Shown piece after piece: positions 8,834 through 17,264 of a DNA stretch of 36,225 nucleotides (the stretch's first letter is position 1; the number at the start of each line of letters is the position of its first letter). The notes below the pieces were generated by a model. It made no database searches. It saw nothing but the letters and a program-made list of their open reading frames with translations, and was not told the origin of the DNA. A program made the position numbers and the translations under genes. The stretch is taken from positions 1-36,225 of the forward strand of contig JBFJYH010000027.1 of NCBI GenBank assembly GCA_041622675.1, given 5' to 3'. The DNA comes from Reddybacter sp041622675 (GTDB lineage Bacteria; Pseudomonadota; Gammaproteobacteria; Pseudomonadales; Porticoccaceae).

Positions 8834-9250
8834 TTATTTTTCGGGGCGTTGGGTGGTAATACTCAAGTGCACAAAACCACTGCGCCCCACCGCGTCCATT
8901 GCCGTCACCACCGCTTGATGACTGGCCCTGGCGTCGGCGCGAATAATGATTGGCCTGTCCGTATTGCCTGCAGCGAGTTTATCAAGACCTTTCATGAGAG
9001 TGAGAACTTTTTGATTCACCAGCGCTATATCGTTGAGCGAATAGTGGCCCTCGGCATCAATGCCAATTTCAATAGTATCGGGTACAAGTTCGGCAATCTC
9101 TCCGTCGGCCTCAGGTAGGGTAATAGAAAGCTCGGTTTCCTTGGTAAAAGTCGTCGACACCATAAAGAAAATCAGCAATAAAAATACCACGTCAATTAAT
9201 GGGGTTACATTAACCGTATTATCCGCTGTTTTTTGGCGGCGAAACCTCAC
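8834..9250 (-). CDS. exbD: ExbD/TolR family biopolymer transport protein
   Basis: This 138-aa protein has a single transmembrane helix near residues 18-36 (DVVFLLLIFFMV), preceded by the proton-translocation aspartate D20 in NVTPLIDVV, and a periplasmic domain. With ExbB it forms the proton-driven stator that energises TonB-type outer-membrane transport. The start codon is GTG and its G overlaps the TAG stop of exbB, indicating translational coupling. No tonB is visible. The position beside comEC and lpxK matches Pseudomonas exbB2/exbD2. Whether the pair serves TonB, or an envelope function linked to the LPS genes, cannot be told from sequence. Confidence 0.93.
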   Translation of the reverse strand: MRFRRQKTADNTVNVTPLIDVVFLLLIFFMVSTTFTKETELSITLPEADGEIAELVPDTIEIGIDAEGHYSLNDIALVNQKVLTLMKGLDKLAAGNTDRPIIIRADARASHQAVVTAMDAVGRSGFVHLSITTQRPEK

Positions 9251-9906
9251 TACCCTTGACCTTTACTAGCGCCTTTTACCGTATTTTGGTCATACCTCGC
9301 TGGGCGATCGCCATGTAAAGCATCAACCAGCTTAATGGCCTGCCCCTCCATGGTGACTACCAGCGTGTCAATGCGGCGTTCGAAATAACGATGGAAAATT
9401 ACTGCCGGAATTGCCACTGACAAGCCAGCAGCGGTGGTAATTAATGCCTCTGAAATGCCCCCCGCCAAAATACTGGCATTACCGGTGCCCTGTAACATCA
9501 TGGCGGCAAATACTTTTATCATACCGACAACAGTGCCGAGCAAACCGATTAACGGGGTGATGGCAGCGATCGTGCCGAGAACGGATAGGTAGCGTTCCAG
9601 CTTATGGACCACTTGAGCCGCCGCCTCTTCAATACTATCGCGCATCACTTCGCGACCGTGGCTAGAATTACTCAGGCCCGCAGCAAGAATGCGACCCAGC
9701 GGCGATGAATTGCGCAGCTCCAGTAACTTCTCTGCGGTCACTTCTTCGCTTTTTAGCCAGCGCCATACCTGAGCCAACAAATTATCGGGGGTGACTTTAT
9801 CCTCACGCAAGACAATAAAGCGTTCGATCGAAATAACCACCACGGCCATAGAGCATAAAATTAATGGCAGCATCAACCAACCACCGGCAACAACCAAGTC
9901 GAACAC
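9250..9906 (-). CDS. exbB: ExbB/TolQ family (MotA/TolQ/ExbB) proton channel protein
   Basis: This 218-aa inner-membrane protein has three hydrophobic helices: residues about 5-25, 110-130 and 150-175. The conserved channel region reads TPLIGLLGTVVGMIKVF, then GGISEALITTAAGL, both hallmarks of the family. The start is GTG, supported by a strong GGGAGGT ribosome-binding site 7-8 bases upstream. It is translationally coupled to exbD. The 128-bp gap to comEC could hold its promoter, but no box pair there is convincing. Confidence 0.94.
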   Translation of the reverse strand: MFDLVVAGGWLMLPLILCSMAVVVISIERFIVLREDKVTPDNLLAQVWRWLKSEEVTAEKLLELRNSSPLGRILAAGLSNSSHGREVMRDSIEEAAAQVVHKLERYLSVLGTIAAITPLIGLLGTVVGMIKVFAAMMLQGTGNASILAGGISEALITTAAGLSVAIPAVIFHRYFERRIDTLVVTMEGQAIKLVDALHGDRPARYDQNTVKGASKGQG

Positions 9907-10034
9907 TGAGATACCTCCCTATAATCTCGCGTAACTCTAGCACAACAGTTTGCTTGAAAATGGCCAAGCAGTGCCCATATTGCGACACTACAAAACAAAA
10001 GTAAAAGCGATAAAACATGGGGCTAATCTTACTA

Positions 10035-12518
10035 TTAACGCCAATAGCGGCGGCTCTTATCTCGCCAGGAGTAAGACTCAAGCACCCCGTTACTATCCCA
10101 TTTGAAAATAATTGCACCCGACTCTCCGGTTAACCAAGCGCGGGCACCAACATCTTGATAGCGCTCAAACACGGTCTTTGCTGGGTGCCCAAAATGATGA
10201 TTAAAACCGGCCGCATACACCACGTTAGCCGGGGATAGATACTCTACAAAGACCTGACTCGACGAGGTACGACTACCGTGGTGAGGTGCTATTAACACAT
10301 CGATAGCTGTCGGTAGTGTTCCCCGCGCAAGCAACTGTGCCTCAACCTCGACACTAATATCACCGGGTATCAGGATGGTGCGACCGCGATAGCGGATTAA
10401 CAGCACACAGGAGCTGTCGTTATCGGAGCGTTGATACAAGCTGTTGTCGACACTCTGATTGACGTGTTGATCTGAAGGGCCTGCCAAACCGGCCGTCGTC
10501 TCTTCTAGCTCAAGATGCCAGGGGTAGAGAATTTCAAACGTCACTCCCGCCTGCTGCCAACGTTGCGCGACCATTCCATTGCCCAAAAAATCTTGCTCAG
10601 CTGAACAATAATCGACACCGGATATTGGCAACGCCAAAGACTGGCCAGTCAACAGGTATAGCGGCGTAAAATGCTCGAGCAAACCCAGGGTGCCACCCAC
10701 GTGGTCGAGATCGCCGTGACTGAGCATTAAACCATCGAGAACCGATATCCCCTGAGAACGTAGATAAGGTACGACAATGCCGCTACCCGCATTGAATTTA
10801 TCGCTGTATTTCGGCCCCGTATCGTAAACCACTGCCCTGCCATTATTAATAGCCACCACACTTAGGCCCTGCCCTACATCGAGTACGGCCAGTGTCAAAC
10901 TCGAATTGCCAGATAACCCTTTTTGCTCATTTATATTCGGATGCTTTAAAAAGGACTGTCCAGACAGAGCGACCGCCAGTAGCAATACCATCGCCATAGC
11001 ACGCAGGCCCAAACCTTTGGGCGTGAGAATTAAAACGCCGGCAAATAATAGCGACACGCTCAATAATAGGGTTTTTTCTGCGGGCAACGCCCAAACAAAA
11101 TACGACGCATAATTCGACAGCCAGGCCGCCATGCGATCAAAGGCGTTCAACTGCCAGGCAGCGATGCCCCAAACGTCACTCGCCCTATCAGGTGACAAGG
11201 GCAGCAATAGCATACCGAGTAGTGCGAACGGCACCACGGCGATGCTCAACCAGGGAATGGCCAGTAAATTCGCCCAGGGACTAAGCAGTGAAACCTCACC
11301 CTGAAAAAATGACAATAAACCGGCCAGCGGTAAAAAAATAATCAACTGGGCAACGAATAAATCCCGTAAGTAATGACCTCTCGGACGCGGCAAAAACCAC
11401 AACAAAAAAACTGCCACAGCACTGAAAGACAACCAAAAACCCGACGACAAAGCCGCCAGAGGGTCGCACGCCGCGACAATTGCCAGTGCCCAAAGAAAAG
11501 CCAACTCAGGCCTGGGTTTGCGCTTAAGCAAGGTCGCCACCAAAAAAACGCACAGCATGATTAGAGCCCGCTGGGTAGATAGCGAGAAACCCGCCAACAG
11601 CGCATAGCTCAGCGCCAAGCCACCACTGACTAACACCGCCACTTGCTGATAACTCACGGCAACACCCAATGCCACTAAACAACGACCCAAGACACGCCCC
11701 AACAACAGACCCAGACCGGCAACCATGCCGATATGCAAGCCGGACACAATCGCTAAATGCACTGTGCCGGTGAGACGCATGTGCATCCAGGTTTCGCTGT
11801 CGAGGCCTTGTTTATCGCCGATGGTCAGTGCGGCCAACAAACCTTTACCGGCCGCACTGAAATCCAGTCGCTCGATTTTTTTGAGTACGGCCCAACGAAA
11901 CTGATCAATGACATATTGACCGCTTTGCCCCAGGTTTTCATTCACTCCCTGCGCTCTCACATACCCCGTCGCAGAAATCTGGCGCTGAAACAGCCAGCCC
12001 GCATAATCAAAACCACCGGGGTTCGCAAAGCCTCGGGGCGTTCGCAATCTGACGCTTAATTGCCAGCGCTCACCCGTGCGCAGTGCCTTGGCATCGTACC
12101 AACTGAGCAAGACTTTTTGTATTTTCGCAAACTCACTTGCCTGCAATGAACCGGTAAGAGCATCGAGGCTCTCAACTTCCAGCACAAAGCGTGTGCGCAA
12201 GGCACCTGTCTGTGGCACGCCGCTCACCACCCCCGTCAAAATGACATCAGCTTTATCTTGCGACAAAGGCAGCTGACGCCCTTTCATATTTTCACCCCAC
12301 AGGGCGGCCCACGCCAAACCCAGGACGAACACCAAGCAGACACGCACAATAAAAAGGCAGCGCCGTGCATAAAGACATGCAGCGCCCAGCGCCAAAATAA
12401 CGACAGATAACTGGGGGAAAAAGGGCGCGCAGAACCACGAAAATTCTAATAAAGAAAGGCAGGGCCAATAGGCCGAGGACAGCACAGCGACAGAAAACGC
12501 CAGTAGATAACTACGCAT
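10035..12518 (-). CDS. comEC: DNA internalization-related competence protein ComEC/Rec2
   Basis: This is about 827 aa, a polytopic inner-membrane channel that passes single-stranded DNA into the cytoplasm during natural transformation. The N-terminal hydrophobic region and OB-like DUF4131 domain are followed by the Competence domain (GLLAALTIGDKQGL, then the SGLHIGMVAGLGLL motif). The C-terminal third is a metallo-beta-lactamase fold with LSHGDLDHVGG and PHHGSRTS. I prefer the ATG giving MRSYLL; another in-frame ATG lies 45 bases upstream. All core motifs are intact, so the gene appears functional. It leads a minus-strand run and diverges from the flavodoxin-like gene. Confidence 0.94.
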   Translation of the reverse strand: MRSYLLAFSVAVLSSAYWPCLSLLEFSWFCAPFFPQLSVVILALGAACLYARRCLFIVRVCLVFVLGLAWAALWGENMKGRQLPLSQDKADVILTGVVSGVPQTGALRTRFVLEVESLDALTGSLQASEFAKIQKVLLSWYDAKALRTGERWQLSVRLRTPRGFANPGGFDYAGWLFQRQISATGYVRAQGVNENLGQSGQYVIDQFRWAVLKKIERLDFSAAGKGLLAALTIGDKQGLDSETWMHMRLTGTVHLAIVSGLHIGMVAGLGLLLGRVLGRCLVALGVAVSYQQVAVLVSGGLALSYALLAGFSLSTQRALIMLCVFLVATLLKRKPRPELAFLWALAIVAACDPLAALSSGFWLSFSAVAVFLLWFLPRPRGHYLRDLFVAQLIIFLPLAGLLSFFQGEVSLLSPWANLLAIPWLSIAVVPFALLGMLLLPLSPDRASDVWGIAAWQLNAFDRMAAWLSNYASYFVWALPAEKTLLLSVSLLFAGVLILTPKGLGLRAMAMVLLLAVALSGQSFLKHPNINEQKGLSGNSSLTLAVLDVGQGLSVVAINNGRAVVYDTGPKYSDKFNAGSGIVVPYLRSQGISVLDGLMLSHGDLDHVGGTLGLLEHFTPLYLLTGQSLALPISGVDYCSAEQDFLGNGMVAQRWQQAGVTFEILYPWHLELEETTAGLAGPSDQHVNQSVDNSLYQRSDNDSSCVLLIRYRGRTILIPGDISVEVEAQLLARGTLPTAIDVLIAPHHGSRTSSSQVFVEYLSPANVVYAAGFNHHFGHPAKTVFERYQDVGARAWLTGESGAIIFKWDSNGVLESYSWRDKSRRYWR

Positions 12519-12592
12519 ACCACATCCGTGTAGTAAGAAATCAGAGTGTAACCAGCTTTGCATCCCCGGCCAAGATTGCTTAGCCTAGTCGA

Positions 12593-13069
12593 ATGAAGCA
12601 CTTAACCATCATATATCACAGCCAAAGCGGCAACACGCAACGGCTTGCCGAAGCCGTTGCCGCAGGCGCCAGAGAGGAAGCCGCCAGCGCCGGGAATGAA
12701 AATACACTCTCCGTTAGTATAAAAACCGCCTTTAATGCCGGACTTGACGATTTACTTAAGGCGGATGGTTTACTCTTCGGCACACCCGAAAATTTTGGTT
12801 ATATGAGTGGTGCACTAAAAGACTTTTTTGACCGCACCTACTACCCCGCTGAGCCCCATCAAATTAATCTGCCCTACGGCATTTTTATCAGTGCCGGCAA
12901 TGATGGTAGTGGGGCAGTGCGAGAAATTGAACGCATCGTCAAAGGTTACCCTCTACGCCGCGTTGCCGAACCGTTGATTGCTAAAGGCGAGGTCAACGCG
13001 CAACATCTGCAACAATGCCGAGAACTCGGCCTATCGATGGCTGCGGGCCTGGTAATGGGTATTTTTTAA
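12593..13069 (+). CDS. Flavodoxin-like NAD(P)H-dependent oxidoreductase
   Basis: This 158-aa cytoplasmic flavoprotein has an N-terminal FMN phosphate loop SQSGNTQRLAEAV (residues 10-22) after a beta strand. The flavin-contact motif LLFGTPENFGYMSGALKDFFDR follows in mid-protein. This matches the flavodoxin/NADPH-dependent FMN reductase family, though it is slightly short. Substrate unknown. It diverges from comEC with a start-to-start distance of only 30-75 bp and precedes the patatin gene by 42 bp in the same direction. No strong ribosome-binding site is visible. Confidence 0.85.
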   Translation: MKHLTIIYHSQSGNTQRLAEAVAAGAREEAASAGNENTLSVSIKTAFNAGLDDLLKADGLLFGTPENFGYMSGALKDFFDRTYYPAEPHQINLPYGIFISAGNDGSGAVREIERIVKGYPLRRVAEPLIAKGEVNAQHLQQCRELGLSMAAGLVMGIF

Positions 13070-13111
13070 CCGTAAATACAGCTTTTTTAAGCGAGGCTTA
13101 GACAATAAAAG

Positions 13112-14266
13112 ATGACAACAGCTTTGGTTTTATCTGGCGGTGGCGCTCGTGGCGCCTACCAGGTTGGCGTACTAAAGGCACTAGGCCAGCTACTGCCGCG
13201 CAGCAGCCACAACCCTTTTCCTATTATTTGCGGCACCTCGGCTGGCGCCATTAATGCGTTAGCCATCGCCGGCCGACCTGGGCCCTTTCGTCTGCGCGCC
13301 CGCAAGTTAGAAGCTATCTGGCGCAATATGCACGCCGAAGATATCTATCGCACCGACCTCTTTGGCGTATTAAAAAACAGCCTGCTACTTGGCCTGTCGC
13401 TGATGCACAGCGGCTACGGTATTGGCCGCTCTATAGCGCTGCTCGATAACGCGCCCCTGCAACACTTGCTCGCCAATTACATACGGTTTCGTCATATTGA
13501 CGAAGCTATACTAAGCGGTGAGTTAATGGCTGTTTGCACGACGGCGATGGATTATACTAGCGGTAAGTCCGTGGCCTTTTTTCAGGGCAATCACGAAAGT
13601 TGGACTCGCAGCCGCCGCCACGGTATTCGCACCGGCTTGAATCTCGACCACCTGATGGCATCATCTGCCATCCCTCTCATTTTTCCCGCTCGCGCGATCA
13701 ATTCACGTTATTACGGTGACGGCGCTATGCGCCAGCTCAAGCCTCTCAGTCCGGCACTGCATCTGGGGGCAGACCGCATCTTTGTCATCGGTGTGAGCGA
13801 CAACCCCTCTCACGAGCAAACGGTTGCAGCCCCTGAGCACTCACCCTCGGTGGCGCAAATGATTGGTCACTTGCTCAACAGCGCCTTTATTGACTCAATC
13901 GAGAGTGATCTTGAAACACTGAAAGCCATTAACGAACTGGTTAAAACACGCACGGCTAGCGACCCCGATGTCACTTTAGACCCGGGGGAGCCCACCGAAA
14001 CCAGTCCCTTAAAATATATTGACCACTTGTGTATTTCACCCTCGACACCCATCGATGACATTGCCCAAGAACACTTCCACGAACTCCCCCGGAGTATGAA
14101 GCTATTTTTGCGTGCAATCGGCGCGACCAAGGAAGGCGGGGGCAGTAGTGCTACGAGCTATCTATTATTTGAACCCGGTTTTTGTCGCGAGCTGATTCAA
14201 CTGGGTTATGCCGATGCAATGGCACAAAAAGAAGCCATTGAGGCATTTTTTGGTCTGGATAAATGA
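13112..14266 (+). CDS. Patatin-like phospholipase family protein
   Basis: This 384-aa predicted lipid acyl hydrolase has the oxyanion loop GGGARGAYQVG (residues 9-19), the nucleophile motif GTSAG with Ser43, and the dyad Asp in YGDGA (D203). These are the diagnostic patatin Ser-Asp elements. No signal peptide is evident, so it is probably cytoplasmic or membrane-associated like RssA-type proteins. The C-terminal half (about 215-384) is family-variable. It converges with tatD, with only 15 bp between stop codons and no obvious terminator. The physiological substrate is not known. Confidence 0.9.
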   Translation: MTTALVLSGGGARGAYQVGVLKALGQLLPRSSHNPFPIICGTSAGAINALAIAGRPGPFRLRARKLEAIWRNMHAEDIYRTDLFGVLKNSLLLGLSLMHSGYGIGRSIALLDNAPLQHLLANYIRFRHIDEAILSGELMAVCTTAMDYTSGKSVAFFQGNHESWTRSRRHGIRTGLNLDHLMASSAIPLIFPARAINSRYYGDGAMRQLKPLSPALHLGADRIFVIGVSDNPSHEQTVAAPEHSPSVAQMIGHLLNSAFIDSIESDLETLKAINELVKTRTASDPDVTLDPGEPTETSPLKYIDHLCISPSTPIDDIAQEHFHELPRSMKLFLRAIGATKEGGGSSATSYLLFEPGFCRELIQLGYADAMAQKEAIEAFFGLDK

Positions 14267-14281
14267 CCGTAATGGAGCAAT

Positions 14282-15088
14282 TTAGAGTTGAAACAAACGG
14301 TCGAAGTTATCGCTACTCGCCTGAGCCAGAGCATCAAAGGTAATCCCTTTTATGTCAGCGACACATTGCGCCACTTCAACCACAAAGCGTGGTTCATTCT
14401 TTTTACCACGGTGTGGCACAGGTGCCAGCCAGGGGGAATCCGTTTCAACCAGCAGTCTATCAAGAGGGACTTTAGCCACCACCTCCCGTAGCGCTGTTGC
14501 ATTTTTGAAGGTCACTATGCCGGAAAATGACAAATAGAAATTCATCGCCAGTGCAGCTTGTGCCATCTCCCACCTCTCGGTAAAGCAATGTAAAACACCG
14601 GCCACGGCTGGATCTACGTATCGCTCAATCATCGCCAGGGTTTCCTCCTGAGCCTCGCGAGTATGAATGATCAAGGGTTTAGCACAGGCGCGGGCCACTT
14701 CGGCATGGCGAATAAAGCTTTCTCGCTGCCAGTCCATGGTTTCAACGCCATAGTGTCGATCGAGACCCGTTTCACCAATGGCAATAACGCGCTCAGACTG
14801 GGCCAATTCACTCAGCTCTGAGATCTCAGGCAAGGCTTGATTTGAGGCATTCATTGGATGAACCCCAACAGAGGCGTAGACACCGGGTAACTCGGCACTC
14901 ATTGACAACTGTTGCCGAGAGGATTCAAGGTCAATGCCAACCGTTAGTACCCGACTCACACCACGAGCAGCAGTATCGGCGAGCAATGTTTCGAGACTAC
15001 CCGCGTAGGGATCGAGATCGAGATGGTCGAGATGGCAGTGAGAATCCACTAGCAATGTAGGTTTTGCAGAATTAGAGGGCCGGGGCAT
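14282..15088 (-). CDS. tatD: TatD family metal-dependent hydrolase (DNase)
   Basis: This 268-aa TIM-barrel hydrolase has metal ligands in VDSHCHLDHLD near residue 16-25, a Glu in AIGETGLDRHYG, His in LIIHTREA and VLHCFTE, and the closing Asp in LVETDSPWLAP. TatD family members are magnesium-dependent 3'-5' exonucleases implicated in DNA repair and turnover. It lies downstream of pilZ, as in the Pseudomonas holB-pilZ-tatD cluster, which suggests the ortholog rather than the paralogs YcfH/YjjV, although E. coli YcfH occupies the equivalent place next to holB. The start is ATG. Confidence 0.92.
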   Translation of the reverse strand: MPRPSNSAKPTLLVDSHCHLDHLDLDPYAGSLETLLADTAARGVSRVLTVGIDLESSRQQLSMSAELPGVYASVGVHPMNASNQALPEISELSELAQSERVIAIGETGLDRHYGVETMDWQRESFIRHAEVARACAKPLIIHTREAQEETLAMIERYVDPAVAGVLHCFTERWEMAQAALAMNFYLSFSGIVTFKNATALREVVAKVPLDRLLVETDSPWLAPVPHRGKKNEPRFVVEVAQCVADIKGITFDALAQASSDNFDRLFQL

Positions 15089-15150
15089 ATCGATAAACTC
15101 ACTCAGGACAACTGAAATAAAAACACTGATGATAAAACAGCAGATTAAAT

Positions 15151-15501
15151 TTAAAGTGTATTAGTGGGGCGGCCGGAGGATAGTAAACCCGCGAGATAAG
15201 TTTCAATACGTTGCACTAGCGGGGTACTCTCTTCGGGAAACTGAATACCCACGCCCTGTTTACGATTACCCGAGGTCCCCTTCGGTGTCACCCAAACCAC
15301 CTTACCGGTCAACGGCAATTTGTCGGGTTCATCCATTAATTCGAGCAAAACGAAAACCTCATCGCCAATCAAAAACTGTTTTCGCGAAGGAATAAAAAGG
15401 CCCCCATTTTCAACAAAGGGCATATAGCAGGCATACAGTTCATCAACATCTGTCAGGGACAGATTAAGGATACCGCTGCGAATCCCTCTCATAGGCTGCA
15501 T
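15151..15501 (-). CDS. pilZ: PilZ-domain type IV pilus assembly protein
   Basis: This 116-aa protein has the PilZ core: GILNLSLTD, YMPFVENGGLFIPS, then GDEVFVLLELMDEP and GKVVWVTPKG. The canonical c-di-GMP motif RxxxR is not evident ahead of the domain, as in the founding pilus protein PilZ, which acts with FimX/PilB and does not itself bind c-di-GMP. The location between holB and tatD matches the Pseudomonas pilZ gene. A second in-frame ATG lies nine bases downstream. It implies type IV pili elsewhere in the genome, fitting the intact comEC. Confidence 0.92.
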   Translation of the reverse strand: MQPMRGIRSGILNLSLTDVDELYACYMPFVENGGLFIPSRKQFLIGDEVFVLLELMDEPDKLPLTGKVVWVTPKGTSGNRKQGVGIQFPEESTPLVQRIETYLAGLLSSGRPTNTL

Positions 15502-15575
15502 AGAGACACTGTGTTATAGAAGCCCAAAGGGTAACACAGGCTTATATGGTGCGTTAAGAGCTTGTCCATTGTCCG

Positions 15576-16535
15576 CTAGGAGGCCTGACTCAAACTGAGA
15601 AATAGTTCTTCTAGAATCAACTGAGGATTTAAATTTGTCTTACTTTCCAGCTTTTTACGCGTGGCTATAAGTAAGTCGTAAAAGGCAAACTGGCGAGGCT
15701 GGGCAGTGCTGCCACTCTGGGCAGCAGTCATCAGCTGACGCGAATAATACGCCAGTAACCATTCCAGCAATTGCGTTAAAGGCTGCCCCTCAAAGGCTGC
15801 GGCCGATGATACAGGGGCCGCCTCTCCCGCCTGTACCCGATATAGTACTTGCTCGAAGCGGGCAATCTCAGCGAGAGTATTGGCCTCGGCAAAAGCCAGC
15901 GCCCGCAATGGTCGCCCCCCTGCCCGGGCCAGCAATTCATCGACAGGGCCGCCGGCTTCGCCTAATTGCTGGGCCAACCAATCTCGCACTAGGGCGGGTG
16001 GCGGCAGCCCTTGGCTAAGCACGTGACAACGACTGCGAATGGTAGGTAGGACCGGAGCCCCCTGATCGTGGACTAAAAGCAATAGTGTTTTTTCGCGGGG
16101 TTCTTCCAAGGTTTTCAAAAAAGCATTGGCTGCATTCAGGGTCATTGCCTCAACCGGCGCCACTAGTGCCACTTTCCAATTTTTCTGGTGGGCGGTAATG
16201 ACAGCAAATTCTGAAAGCTCTCGAATGGCATTGATAGAAATAGCTTTACCCGCCGACTCGGGCTCAATACGCATAAAATCCGGGTGGCTGCCACTGGCGT
16301 ACAGACGACATTGCTTACACTCCCCGCAGGCTAGATCGTCGATTGGATGTGTACAAAAAAGGCGTTGAATAAAGCGTTCGGCCAAGTGACGCTTGCCGGT
16401 ATCTTGCCCACCGCTGAGCATAATGGCATGGGGCAAACGGTTGCTATTGAGTAGGCGACAAAGCTGCTGCCACTGCTCAGTCTGCCAGGGCAGGCTTTGG
16501 CGCAATGGTAATGGAGCCACATCCGCCATCGCCAT
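15576..16535 (-). CDS. holB: DNA polymerase III subunit delta'
   Basis: This 319-aa clamp-loader subunit has an AAA+ fold with a degenerate P-loop (SGGQDTGKRHLAE, about residues 41-53), a zinc-binding cluster CGECKQC, and the conserved sensor/SRC motif TIRSRCHVL. Delta' is the rigid stator that helps open the sliding clamp. The start codon overlaps the tmk stop as TAATG, indicating translational coupling; a second ATG lies six bases on. The gene order tmk-holB-pilZ-tatD is that of Pseudomonas. The length is normal. Confidence 0.94.
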   Translation of the reverse strand: MAMADVAPLPLRQSLPWQTEQWQQLCRLLNSNRLPHAIMLSGGQDTGKRHLAERFIQRLFCTHPIDDLACGECKQCRLYASGSHPDFMRIEPESAGKAISINAIRELSEFAVITAHQKNWKVALVAPVEAMTLNAANAFLKTLEEPREKTLLLLVHDQGAPVLPTIRSRCHVLSQGLPPPALVRDWLAQQLGEAGGPVDELLARAGGRPLRALAFAEANTLAEIARFEQVLYRVQAGEAAPVSSAAAFEGQPLTQLLEWLLAYYSRQLMTAAQSGSTAQPRQFAFYDLLIATRKKLESKTNLNPQLILEELFLSLSQAS

Positions 16536-17173
16536 TAACCCTCTCCAGCAAAGGCATTTAAAGCTTCGACAATGTGCGCCTGGACTTCCGTCAACGCTGC
16601 CGAGGCATCGATTAGACAGTAACGCGAAGGATTCCCATTGACTCGCTCGCGGTAGCCCGCACGCACCCGGTCAAAAAACGCCAGCGCTTCGCTTTCAAAA
16701 CGATCAAGCTCCCCTCGCGCACGGACCCGCGACATGCCCAGCGCGGGGTCGATATCGAGAATCAGTGTAAAATCTGGCTGTAAATCGCCCTGCACCAGCG
16801 CTTCGAGGCCTTCGATATGCTCAAGGTTGAGACCACGCCCAAAACCCTGGTAGGCGTAAGTGGCATCGGTGAAACGGTCGCACAGTACCCAGGTGCCCGC
16901 GGCTAAAGCGGGTATAATTTTTTCCTCAAGGTGTTGAGCGCGAGCAGCAAACATCAAAAGTAATTCGGCACTGCTAACCATGTCCGTGTTCCCTTGATCC
17001 AGTAATAGGTCACGAATTTTTTCGCCTAGAGCAGTGCCACCCGGTTCGCGCGTAGCAATATAGGCTATGCCACGTTTATCGAGCCACTCAGTAATGCGCC
17101 GAATATTGGTGGTTTTACCCACACCCTCGGTGCCTTCAACGGTGATAAATTTGCCTTTCATACTGCCAGCCAT
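16535..17173 (-). CDS. tmk: Thymidylate kinase
   Basis: This 212-aa enzyme phosphorylates dTMP to dTDP. The P-loop is VEGTEGVGKTT, the DR motif reads CDRFTDATYAYQG, and the LID region RARGELDRFE carries the family arginines. The assigned ATG gives MAGSMKGK; an alternative ATG 15 bases later places the P-loop at the E. coli distance. The frame stays open upstream, through a 15-bp repeat region, back to a stop near mltG but without a start codon. It overlaps holB by one base. Confidence 0.95.
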   Translation of the reverse strand: MAGSMKGKFITVEGTEGVGKTTNIRRITEWLDKRGIAYIATREPGGTALGEKIRDLLLDQGNTDMVSSAELLLMFAARAQHLEEKIIPALAAGTWVLCDRFTDATYAYQGFGRGLNLEHIEGLEALVQGDLQPDFTLILDIDPALGMSRVRARGELDRFESEALAFFDRVRAGYRERVNGNPSRYCLIDASAALTEVQAHIVEALNAFAGEG

Positions 17174-17234
17174 GTTCCATTCATAGTTCCACTCAGCATA
17201 GTTCTGCGAAGCATGGTTCCGCGAAGTATAGTGC
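17170..17234. repeat. Degenerate 15-bp tandem repeat upstream of tmk
   Basis: On the plus strand the phrases ATAGTTCCACTCAGC, ATAGTTCTGCGAAGC and ATGGTTCCGCGAAGT follow each other exactly 15 bases apart, flanked by partial copies ATGTTCCATTC and ATAGTGCCACGG. The unit is a multiple of three. In the tmk frame (minus strand) it would read as a pentapeptide pattern YTSRN-HASQN-YAEWN, joined in frame to the tmk start, but without its own start codon. Confidence 0.7.
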
Positions 17235-17237
17235 CAC

Positions 17238-17246
17238 GGGGGGGGG
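17238..17246. repeat. Nine-base G/C homopolymer tract between mltG and tmk
   Basis: Nine consecutive G residues on the plus strand lie in the 91-bp gap between mltG and tmk, 65 bp upstream of the tmk start. The tract continues into a short inverted element, GGGG-TATG-CCCC. Such tracts are slippage-prone. Its position in a 5' untranslated stretch could alter spacing or structure rather than a reading frame. Confidence 0.8.
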
Positions 17247-17264
17247 TATGCCCCTAATTACACC

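Noticed and set aside
12593..14266. Flavodoxin-like and patatin-like genes as a defence island (CapV-type patatin effector)
   Set aside because: No cyclic-nucleotide synthase or other CBASS partner is adjacent, and the flavodoxin-like neighbour does not fit such a system.
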